Below, piece by piece: positions 1 to 5,625 of a stretch of DNA of 12,711 nucleotides. The stretch comes from Rhodospirillaceae bacterium (GTDB lineage: Bacteria; Pseudomonadota; Alphaproteobacteria; Rhodospirillales; Magnetospirillaceae), in assembly GCA_013349735.1 (NCBI GenBank), contig DUZC01000037.1, positions 1 through 12,711 on the forward strand, read 5' to 3'. The position numbers and the translations under genes were made by a program. The stretch's first letter is position 1. Every line of letters begins with the position of its first letter. The notes under the pieces were generated by a model. It was not told the DNA's origin and did no database searches. It saw only the letters and a list, made by a program, of their open reading frames with translations.

Positions 1-1
1 C

Positions 2-1027
2 GAAATGTTCCGTCAGGGCAATCTGCCGAAACGGCTGATCCCCGGTACCATTGCGCTCGGGGCCTTTACCTTGACCATGGACTCCCTGCCGGGGACGCCG
101 CAGATTCAGAACGTTATTCCGACGAACTTCTTTGGTACCGACATCTATGCGGCGCCTATCCTTGGCACTATTGGCGGCGTCTATATTCTGATCGTCGGCA
201 TTTTTTATCTCAATTGGCGTATCCGCCAAGCCGAGCAAGCCAATGAAGGCTATGGTGAAGGCCATATCATGGAGCCGGAAACCGGCAATATCGAGGTTCT
301 GGTCAATCCCTTCGTCGCCCTGTTGCCCTTGATCGTCGTCGGCGTATCCAATTGGTTCTTCACCAAAAAGATTTTTCCGGCGCTGTACATCGCTGATCCG
401 GCGGTGACCACCACGCAGATCTCTCTGGCCGGCTTGGCTAAGCCCATCGCCGTCACGGTTAAGTCGATGATCGGCATCTGGTCGGTCGAAGTGGCCTTGG
501 TCCTTGGCATCCTTTGTGTGGTGGTTTTCGCCTACAAAACGGTGGTGGCCCGCTTTGCCGAAGGGAGCAAAAACGCCATCGCGGGGTCCTTGCTGGCCAC
601 GGTTAATACCGCCAGCGAATATGGTTTTGGCGCTGTGATTGCCGCTTTGCCGGGTTTTCTGGTGGTCAAGGATGCCTTAAAGGCGATTCCCAATCCTCTG
701 GTCAACGAGGCCATAACCGTCACCACCTTGGCGGGGATCACCGGGTCGGCGTCGGGCGGTATGAGTATCGCCCTGGCGGCGATGGCCCAGCAGTTCAAAG
801 AAGCGGCGCTGGCGGCCGGTATCAATCTCGAGGTTCTGCATCGGGTGGCGTCCATGGCCAGTGGCGGCATGGATACCTTGCCTCATAATGGTGCGGTGAT
901 AACCCTGTTGATGGTCACCGGCTTAACCCATCGCACGTCCTATCGCGATATTTTCGCCATCACCGTGATCAAGACTTCGGCGGTGTTTGTCGTTATCGCG
1001 CTTTATTATATGACCGGATTGGTCTGA
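2..1027 (+). CDS. GntP-family carboxylate permease (5' truncated by window edge)
   Basis: This is an inner-membrane symporter of the GntP family (gluconate:H+ symporter type), which imports sugar acids or other small carboxylates. The reading frame runs through the window start without a stop, so the ATG at position 5 is internal. About 341 residues are present against a usual family length near 440-460, so roughly the first quarter is missing. The visible protein has several long hydrophobic segments (around residues 10-27, 48-72, 99-119 and 157-180, plus a C-terminal helix). It also has Gly/Ser-rich re-entrant-like motifs typical of the family: GSASGGM near the middle of the C-terminal half, and SGGMDTLPHNGAV after it. 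The substrate cannot be read from the sequence. GntP relatives handle gluconate, and some alphaproteobacterial ones sit beside hydroxybutyrate genes, but no such partner is visible here. A 447-bp gap and a hairpin separate it from the next gene, so it is probably not in that operon. Confidence 0.85.
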   Translation, partial: EMFRQGNLPKRLIPGTIALGAFTLTMDSLPGTPQIQNVIPTNFFGTDIYAAPILGTIGGVYILIVGIFYLNWRIRQAEQANEGYGEGHIMEPETGNIEVLVNPFVALLPLIVVGVSNWFFTKKIFPALYIADPAVTTTQISLAGLAKPIAVTVKSMIGIWSVEVALVLGILCVVVFAYKTVVARFAEGSKNAIAGSLLATVNTASEYGFGAVIAALPGFLVVKDALKAIPNPLVNEAITVTTLAGITGSASGGMSIALAAMAQQFKEAALAAGINLEVLHRVASMASGGMDTLPHNGAVITLLMVTGLTHRTSYRDIFAITVIKTSAVFVVIALYYMTGLV

Positions 1028-1045
1028 GCCGCAGCGAGGCGAATA

Positions 1046-1078
1046 GGCCGGCCCCGAACGTAAAGTTGGGGGCCGGCC
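1046..1078 (+). terminator. GC-rich hairpin after the permease, possible terminator
   Basis: A perfect 10-bp stem pairs ggccggcccc (1046-1055) with ggggccggcc (1069-1078) around a 13-base loop, starting 19 bases after the permease stop codon. Its position suits transcript termination or 3' end protection. It lacks a following T-run (the next bases are atgacgacgg), so it is not a classical Rho-independent terminator, and read-through or Rho-assisted ending is possible. Confidence 0.45.
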
Positions 1079-1143
1079 ATGACGACGGTCCGACTTCGTG
1101 GTAAAGGGCCTCGCGGTTGCCCACCGTTCTTAAAAGTCACCAT

Positions 1144-1171
1144 TTGCATGGCGTCTGTCCCGTGCTAGGCT
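1144..1171 (+). promoter_or_regulatory. Weak candidate sigma-70 promoter in the long leader region
   Basis: TTGCAT (1144-1149) and TAGGCT (1166-1171) are separated by 16 bases, the latter within gtgctaggct, a -10-like string. Each hexamer matches the consensus at only three positions, so this is a weak call. If used, transcription would start near 1178. The four-box operator at 1231-1280 would then lie in the transcribed leader, where a bound regulator would act as a roadblock. The alternative promoter at 1298-1326 fits the operator position better. Confidence 0.2.
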
Positions 1172-1230
1172 TCGCCCTCTGAAGTCATCGTTCCGTCGGA
1201 GCGGCGTCAGTTTCCTTGTGAATCAGCCTC

Positions 1231-1280
1231 TTCGCAATATTTGCAAATAACACCAGTCTGTTTGTGAAGACCCTTGCAAT
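1231..1280. promoter_or_regulatory. Four-box TTTGCAAA-type operator (predicted PccR/ScfR site) upstream of the transcarboxylase operon
   Basis: Four copies of the palindromic octamer TTTGCAAA, perfect or degenerate, lie here: ttcgcaat (1231-1238), tttgcaaa (1240-1247, inside the perfect 10-bp palindrome atttgcaaat at 1239-1248), tttgtgaa (1261-1268) and cttgcaat (1273-1280). Box centres are 1234.5, 1243.5, 1264.5 and 1276.5, giving spacings of 9, 21 and 12 bp. The last pair has the octamer-4-octamer spacing reported for the PccR operator of Rhodobacter sphaeroides pccB. The reverse complement matches the operator upstream of the regulator gene (5567-5616) box for box. The site lies about 200 bp before the first gene and just upstream of a candidate promoter, a position that would suit activation. 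Confidence 0.7.
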
Positions 1281-1286
1281 CCCACC

Positions 1287-1326
1287 TTTTTTTGTTTTTG
1301 AGGGTTGTGTTTTTTTGCGATATCTG
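1287..1326 (+). promoter_or_regulatory. T-tracts and candidate promoter of the transcarboxylase operon
   Basis: Three T-tracts (1287-1293, 1295-1299 and 1310-1316) follow the operator. The first and third centres are 23 bp apart, close to two helical turns, which could bend DNA or serve as an upstream element. A candidate promoter is TTGAGG (1298-1303), 17 bases, then TATCTG (1321-1326). The -35 matches consensus at four of six positions and the -10 at three. The predicted start near 1333 would leave a leader of about 140 nt, and the operator would end 17 bp before the -35. The promoter call is inferred from spacing and weak matches. Confidence 0.3.
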
Positions 1327-1474
1327 TGAATAGAAGAAGCAAGCAAGGGGTCGCTAAACGGCGACATGAGGAAAGTTCGAGAACAAAGCGCGCCGGCAGC
1401 TCGATAGGGCGTTCGTGGCGCTTATAAGGCAGATTAAAAGTCAGCGAGAAATCAGATCCAAAAGGAATTCGCAC

Positions 1475-2989
1475 ATGGGACGTGTAGTAGAACTCACTGA
1501 TGTGATCCTGAGAGATGCGCACCAAAGTCTGTTGGCGACGCGCATGGCCATGGAAGATATGATTCCGGCCTGCGAGGATCTCGACAACGCCGGCTATTGG
1601 TCCCTGGAATGCTGGGGCGGCGCCACGTTCGATTCCTGCATCCGCTTTCTCAATGAAGATCCCTGGGAAAGACTGCGCCAGTTCCGCAAGTTGCTGCCCA
1701 AGACCAAGCTGCAGATGTTGCTGCGCGGGCAGAACCTTCTGGGCTATCGCCATTACGAAGATGAAGTGGTTGAGCGTTTCGTCGACAAGGCGGCGCTCAA
1801 TGGCATGGATGTTTTCCGGGTCTTTGACGCGCTGAACGATCTGCGCAATCTGAAAACGGCCATCGCTGCGGTAAAAAAGACCGGCAAGCATGCCCAAGGC
1901 ACCATCTGCTACACGGTCAGTCCGGTCCACACCATTGGCGCCTTCGTCGATATGGCGCAGCATCTTAAGGACATGGGCGCCGATTCCATCTGTCTTAAGG
2001 ATATGGCCGCGCTGCTGAAGCCGCAGCCGGCCTATGACATCGTCAAAGGCATCAAAGAGAAATGTGGCGAAGATACGCTGGTGCATATTCATGCCCATGC
2101 CACCACTGGCGTTACCCTGGTGTCCTTGATGAAAGCCATCGAGGCGGGATGCAATATCGTCGATGTTTCCATCAGCGCTCTGTCGCTTGGCTCGGGACAT
2201 AACCCCACCGAGGCGATGATTGAAATGCTGGAAGGCACCGGCTATGAAACCAGGGTCAACAAAGACCTGGTGCTTAAGGCCAATAATTATTTCACGAAGA
2301 TCCGCCCACGTTATCGCGAGTTCATGAGCGATTTCACGGGCGTCGATACGGAAATCTTCAAAAGCCAGATTCCCGGCGGCATGATTTCGAATATGGAAAG
2401 TCAGCTGAAAGGCCAGGGCGCCGGCGACCGCCTGCAAGAGGTTCTGCTGGAAGTGCCGCGTGTGCGCAAGGACAGCGGCTATCCCCCGCTGGTGACCCCG
2501 TCCAGTCAGATCGTCGGGACACAGGCTGTCTTCAACGTGTTGATGGGCAAATATAAGGCCATGTCCGGCGAGTTCGCCGATTTGATGTTGGGCTATTATG
2601 GCAGCACGCTTGGGGAAAAAGACCCCGAGGTCCTTGCCAAGGCGGAAGCGCAGGCGAAAAAGAAGCCGATCACCTGTCGCCCGGCTGACACCTTGAAGCC
2701 GGAATGGGATGTGCTGAAGGCGGATGCCGCCAAGCTGGAAAATTTCAATGGCAGCGACGAAGATGTCCTGACCTTTGCCATGTTCCCGCAGGTGGCGCCA
2801 AAATTCTTCAAGGCCCGTCCGGAAGGCCCGAAGAATCTGGGTAAGGATCCCGGCGCTGCCCCAGCGGCGGCTCCGGCTCCGGCCAAGGCCGAGGCGGGTG
2901 CCAAAGGGGCCCAGCCCAAGTCTCCGGTCACATATGTGGTTTCGCTTAACGGCCAGGAACATAAGGTCACGGTGGCGGCTGCGGAATAA
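1475..2989 (+). CDS. Methylmalonyl-CoA carboxyltransferase 5S-type subunit (pyruvate/oxaloacetate carboxyltransferase)
   Basis: This subunit transfers the carboxyl group between biotin and pyruvate/oxaloacetate in the cytosol. It is a DRE-TIM-metallolyase-fold enzyme of about 504 residues, close to the known 5S subunit. The metal-site residues are all present: D14 in LRDAHQS, the lysine expected to be carbamylated (K175 in CLKDMA), and H206 and H208 in HIHAHATTG. Their mutual spacing equals that of the Propionibacterium 5S ligands (D23, K184, H215, H217), with a constant offset of nine. The barrel is followed by the conserved PYC/OadA domain (PGGMISNMESQLK) and an Ala/Pro linker at about 456-479. 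The last 25 residues resemble the first strands of a biotinyl domain, but there is no biotin site. The ATG at 1475 has an AAGGA 8-10 bases upstream. An upstream GTG at 1415 would add 20 basic residues without a ribosome site and is not preferred. The 12S gene follows after 48 bp. OadA or pyruvate carboxylase subunit B are the alternatives. Confidence 0.88.
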   Translation: MGRVVELTDVILRDAHQSLLATRMAMEDMIPACEDLDNAGYWSLECWGGATFDSCIRFLNEDPWERLRQFRKLLPKTKLQMLLRGQNLLGYRHYEDEVVERFVDKAALNGMDVFRVFDALNDLRNLKTAIAAVKKTGKHAQGTICYTVSPVHTIGAFVDMAQHLKDMGADSICLKDMAALLKPQPAYDIVKGIKEKCGEDTLVHIHAHATTGVTLVSLMKAIEAGCNIVDVSISALSLGSGHNPTEAMIEMLEGTGYETRVNKDLVLKANNYFTKIRPRYREFMSDFTGVDTEIFKSQIPGGMISNMESQLKGQGAGDRLQEVLLEVPRVRKDSGYPPLVTPSSQIVGTQAVFNVLMGKYKAMSGEFADLMLGYYGSTLGEKDPEVLAKAEAQAKKKPITCRPADTLKPEWDVLKADAAKLENFNGSDEDVLTFAMFPQVAPKFFKARPEGPKNLGKDPGAAPAAAPAPAKAEAGAKGAQPKSPVTYVVSLNGQEHKVTVAAAE

Positions 2990-3037
2990 CGCAGCCTTTT
3001 GCCGGAGGTCCCGATCGATCAAGGGAAGGGAGCATCG

Positions 3038-4609
3038 ATGTCAACACAAACAGGAACCCCGCAACCAAAAACTATCGACGAGAAGATCGATGAGCTTCGC
3101 GCCAAGCGCGCCAAGCTGGAATTGGGCGGCGGGCAGGCGGGCATCGATAAGCAGCATGCCAATGGCAAACTGACAGCCCGCGAGCGCATCGCCAAATTGG
3201 TGGATGGCGGCAGCTTCCAGGAAATTGGCCTGTTTGCTCGGCATCAATGCAACTATTTCGGCATGGCCGAAAAGGAGTTGGCGGCCGATGGTGTGGTGAC
3301 CGGATGCGCCAAGGTCGATGGCAAAATCGTTCATCTGGCCAGTCAGGATTTCACGGTGGCCGGCGGTGCTGCGGGCGAGGTGCACAGCACCAAGGTCGCG
3401 GAAATGCAGGATATGTCCCTGAAAACCGGCTCGCCCTTCATTTTTATTAATGACTCAGGCGGGGCTCGGGTCCAGGAAGGCATCGACAGTCTGTCGGGCT
3501 ATGGCCGGGTTTTTTACCGCAATGTCATGCTGTCCGGGGCGGTGCCGCAGATTTCTTTGATCTGTGGACCTTGTGCCGGTGGGGCCGCCTATAGTCCGGC
3601 CTTGACCGATTTTATCATCCAGACCAAGCGGGCTCAGATGTTTATCACCGGGCCACAGGTGATTAAGCAGGTGACCGGCGAAGTGGTGACCGCGGAAGAT
3701 TTGGGCGGTCCCGTGGCGCAGATGAACTCGGGCGTGGTTCATTTGATCGCCGAAGACGATCAGGATGCGGTGTATCAGTGCCGGCGCCTGTTGAGCTTTT
3801 TGCCGTCCAACAATCTGGAAGATCCGCCGCGTCTGCCCTTTAACGAGCCGATCGAAGCGGATCCGGAATTGAACCATGTCGTGCCGACCGACACCAAGGT
3901 GGGTTATGACGTACGGCCCATCATTAAGAAGCTGGTCGATCATCAGGACTTTCTTGAGATTCAGCCCGGTTTCGCTGCTAACCTCGTCATTGGCTTCGCC
4001 CGCATTCAGGGACGGACCATCGGTGTGGTGGCCAACCAGCCCTGTGTCATGGCTGGCGCGCTGGACATCAATTCTTCGGATAAGTCTTCGCGCTTTATCC
4101 GCTTCTGCAATGCCTTCAACATTCCGCTGGTGACCTTTGTCGATGTGCCGGGCTTCCTGCCCGGTGTCGAACAGGAATATGGCGGCATCATTCGTCATGG
4201 TGCGAAGATGTTGTTTGCCTATTCGGCGACGACGGTGCCGAAGATTACCGTCGTCATGCGCAAGGCCTATGGCGGTGCCTATCTGGCCATGTGCGGCAAG
4301 GAATTGGGGGCCGATCGGGTCTTTGCCTGGCCAACGGCGGAAATCGCCGTGATGGGCGCCGAAGGCGCTGCGGAAATCGTTTTCCGGAGCAAGATCGATC
4401 ATGCGCAGGACAAAGTGGCCAAACGCAAAGAAGTGATCCAGCTTTATCGGGACACATTTGCGAACCCGTATGTTTCTGCCGGACGGCGCATGGTTGACGA
4501 TGTCATCGAGCCGTCAGAGACAAGAAAATATCTGGCGATGGCCCTAGAAAGCCTGCACTCCAAGCAAGAGATGCGTCCGCCGAAGAAACATGGCCTGATC
4601 CCGCTCTGA
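3038..4609 (+). CDS. mmdA: Methylmalonyl-CoA carboxyltransferase 12S-type subunit (acyl-CoA carboxyltransferase)
   Basis: This cytosolic subunit of 523 residues exchanges the carboxyl group between biotin and propionyl-CoA/methylmalonyl-CoA. It has the two crotonase-like halves of the family. The N-terminal half carries FINDSGGARVQEGIDSL and the oxyanion-hole glycines of GPCAGGAAYSPAL (from residue 177). The C-terminal half carries LVTFVDVPGFLPGV and the second oxyanion loop KAYGGAYLAM (residues 409-418). It ends in PPKKHG, like the Propionibacterium 12S protein. The ATG at 3038 has AAGGGAAGGGA ending 6 bases before it. An upstream TTG at 2999 would add 13 residues and is less likely. It lies second in the operon, between the 5S subunit and the small accessory gene. 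By fold alone it could also serve as PccB or as a decarboxylase alpha subunit. The 5S and 1.3S neighbours, and the lack of a biotin carboxylase or membrane beta subunit beside it, favour transcarboxylase. Confidence 0.88.
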   Translation: MSTQTGTPQPKTIDEKIDELRAKRAKLELGGGQAGIDKQHANGKLTARERIAKLVDGGSFQEIGLFARHQCNYFGMAEKELAADGVVTGCAKVDGKIVHLASQDFTVAGGAAGEVHSTKVAEMQDMSLKTGSPFIFINDSGGARVQEGIDSLSGYGRVFYRNVMLSGAVPQISLICGPCAGGAAYSPALTDFIIQTKRAQMFITGPQVIKQVTGEVVTAEDLGGPVAQMNSGVVHLIAEDDQDAVYQCRRLLSFLPSNNLEDPPRLPFNEPIEADPELNHVVPTDTKVGYDVRPIIKKLVDHQDFLEIQPGFAANLVIGFARIQGRTIGVVANQPCVMAGALDINSSDKSSRFIRFCNAFNIPLVTFVDVPGFLPGVEQEYGGIIRHGAKMLFAYSATTVPKITVVMRKAYGGAYLAMCGKELGADRVFAWPTAEIAVMGAEGAAEIVFRSKIDHAQDKVAKRKEVIQLYRDTFANPYVSAGRRMVDDVIEPSETRKYLAMALESLHSKQEMRPPKKHGLIPL

Positions 4610-4655
4610 GGTGGTTAGCGGTAAAAGCCCAGCAGAGCAAAGCAGGGGATGACCA

Positions 4656-4985
4656 ATGGCAGTGGTATCAGCAAAAGACGTAATGGCGGCGGTGGAGCAG
4701 TTGCGCCGCGACATGCAGGGGCAGATCGCGGAATTGCGGTCGGCCCTGGAGGCGGCCCAGGCCCGTCAGACTACGCCGGCTCCGGCCGGAGGTGGAGCCG
4801 CCTCTAAGGAAGTTGGGTCCGAGATTTTGGCCATCTTGGCGGCCACGATCACCGCGTTTCTCGGCAAGAAGGTGCGGATTCGTTCCGCCAAAATGCTGTT
4901 AACGCCGGACGAAATCGTTAATCCCTGGGCGCAGCGGGGGCGCGTGTTTATTCACGCTTCCCGTAACCTGCCGCGTCGCCGCTAA
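4656..4985 (+). CDS. Small accessory protein of the biotin-dependent carboxyltransferase (delta/epsilon-like)
   Basis: This encodes 109 residues and lies 46 bp after the 12S gene and 21 bp before the biotin carrier. Residues 4-36 are a predicted amphipathic helix or short coiled coil rich in Glu, Arg, Leu and Ala. A flexible Pro/Gly/Ala linker spans about 39-50. A hydrophobic helix follows at about 53-69 (EVGSEILAILAATITAFLG), then KKVRIRSAKML, and a C-terminal block NPWAQRGRVFIHASRN with a terminal RRR. From memory, the C-terminal pattern (Ala-rich helix, short gap, basic VRIR, then W...GR) resembles the small delta/epsilon subunits of methylmalonyl-CoA and oxaloacetate decarboxylases, but there is no clear membrane anchor here. 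It may therefore be a soluble assembly or stability factor for the complex; that role is inferred. The ATG at 4656 follows an AGGGG at about 4643-4647. The function is not established. Confidence 0.7.
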   Translation: MAVVSAKDVMAAVEQLRRDMQGQIAELRSALEAAQARQTTPAPAGGGAASKEVGSEILAILAATITAFLGKKVRIRSAKMLLTPDEIVNPWAQRGRVFIHASRNLPRRR

Positions 4986-4990
4986 GAATC

Positions 4991-5009
4991 GAGAGGAGGC
5001 TCGGCCTTG
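4991..5009 (+). promoter_or_regulatory. Strong ribosome binding site fixing a TTG start
   Basis: GAGAGGAGGC (4991-5000) is a near-perfect anti-16S match ending six bases before a TTG at 5007. No ATG or GTG in this frame lies near enough to give the conserved N-terminal strand, and the next Met is residue 73. The TTG is therefore the start of the biotin carrier gene, with the strong site compensating for the weak start codon. Confidence 0.8.
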
Positions 5010-5405
5010 AAGTTACAGATTGGAATCGACGGAAAGACTTACGAAGTCGAAGTCGAAGTCATCGAGGAAGACAACCAGCCTCGCGGACGGGGTTTTGTGC
5101 CACCTTATGCCGAGACCGGCGTGACCACCGTTCGGTCGCAGGCGGTGCCGGCGGCGGCAGCCCCTGCGGCGGCCGAAGAGCCGGCCGATGAAGCCAAAGT
5201 CTGCCGCAGCCCTGTGGCAGGCATGGTGATTAAGGTGAATGTCCAGGCCGGTCAGCAGATCCAGCAGGATGAACTGATCATGGTTCTGGAAGCCATGAAA
5301 ATGGAAACCAATGTTACCGCTCCGGTTGCCGGTAAGGTCAAATCGGTCAAGGTGGCGCAAGGGGATGGCGTGAAAGTCAATCAAGTGCTGGTCGAGTTTG
5401 AATAG
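5007..5405 (+). CDS. Biotin carboxyl carrier protein, transcarboxylase 1.3S-type subunit
   Basis: This swinging-arm protein of 132 residues carries carboxybiotin between the 5S and 12S subunits. The C-terminal biotinyl domain (about 62-132) contains EAMKMET, with biotin attached to K98. The flanking half-motifs SPVAGMV and APVAGKV are each followed by matching beta strands, as in all biotinyl domains. The N-terminus, MKLQIGIDGKTYEVEVEV, resembles that of Propionibacterium 1.3S, the part known there to bind the other two subunits. A Pro/Ala-rich linker lies at about 46-60. Translation begins at a TTG preceded by a very strong ribosome binding site. It is the last gene of the operon and is followed by an intrinsic terminator. 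A biotin protein ligase must be encoded elsewhere. General BCCP proteins of acetyl-CoA carboxylase are longer and have a different N-terminus. Confidence 0.9.
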   Translation: MKLQIGIDGKTYEVEVEVIEEDNQPRGRGFVPPYAETGVTTVRSQAVPAAAAPAAAEEPADEAKVCRSPVAGMVIKVNVQAGQQIQQDELIMVLEAMKMETNVTAPVAGKVKSVKVAQGDGVKVNQVLVEFE

Positions 5406-5435
5406 CACGGACTTACTTTCAGTCTTTGTTTCTTG

Positions 5436-5472
5436 GGGCGTGGGAAGGGATGCTTTCCACGCCCTATTCTTT
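5436..5472 (+). terminator. Intrinsic terminator closing the transcarboxylase operon
   Basis: An 11-bp stem with one G-U pair joins gggcgtgggaa (5436-5446) to tttccacgccc (5454-5464) around a 7-base loop, followed by tattcttt (5465-5472). It begins 31 bases after the stop codon of the biotin carrier gene. This is a convincing Rho-independent terminator and means the regulator downstream has its own promoter. Confidence 0.82.
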
Positions 5473-5566
5473 GGCAAGCCGCTCTGGTCGGTAATGGAAC
5501 CGCCAATTCGCGAAATCGCCAAGGTGACTTGAATAATTCATCTGCCAGCCAGAGCCGCTCCCAGCG

Positions 5567-5616
5567 CTTGCAAGATTATTCGCAAGCAGGCAAAGTTAAT
5601 TTGCAAATCTTGCAAA
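5567..5616. promoter_or_regulatory. Four-box TTTGCAAA-type operator at the start of the regulator gene (predicted autoregulation)
   Basis: Four octamers lie here: cttgcaag (5567-5574), ttcgcaag (5579-5586), tttgcaaa (5600-5607, inside atttgcaaat at 5599-5608) and cttgcaaa (5609-5616). Centres at 5570.5, 5582.5, 5603.5 and 5612.5 give spacings of 12, 21 and 9 bp. The first pair shows the octamer-4-octamer spacing reported for PccR of Rhodobacter sphaeroides. The last box ends 9 bases before the ATG at 5626, where the ribosome site or transcription start would be expected. Bound protein would thus plausibly block its own expression. No confident -35/-10 pair was found nearby. Confidence 0.72.
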
Positions 5617-5625
5617 TGAGATGGC

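Noticed and set aside
1366..1407. Thirteen-codon open frame in the transcarboxylase leader, possible leader peptide
   Set aside because: No ribosome binding site at proper spacing and no run of regulatory codons; chance occurrence is likely.
1223..3022. Long antisense open frame of about 599 codons across the 5S gene
   Set aside because: It mirrors the 5S coding sequence, its product resembles no known family, and the 5S protein has intact catalytic residues. It is a codon-bias shadow.
3455..4402. Antisense open frame of 315 codons within the 12S gene
   Set aside because: It lies wholly inside a well-supported gene and has low-complexity composition with no recognisable domain.
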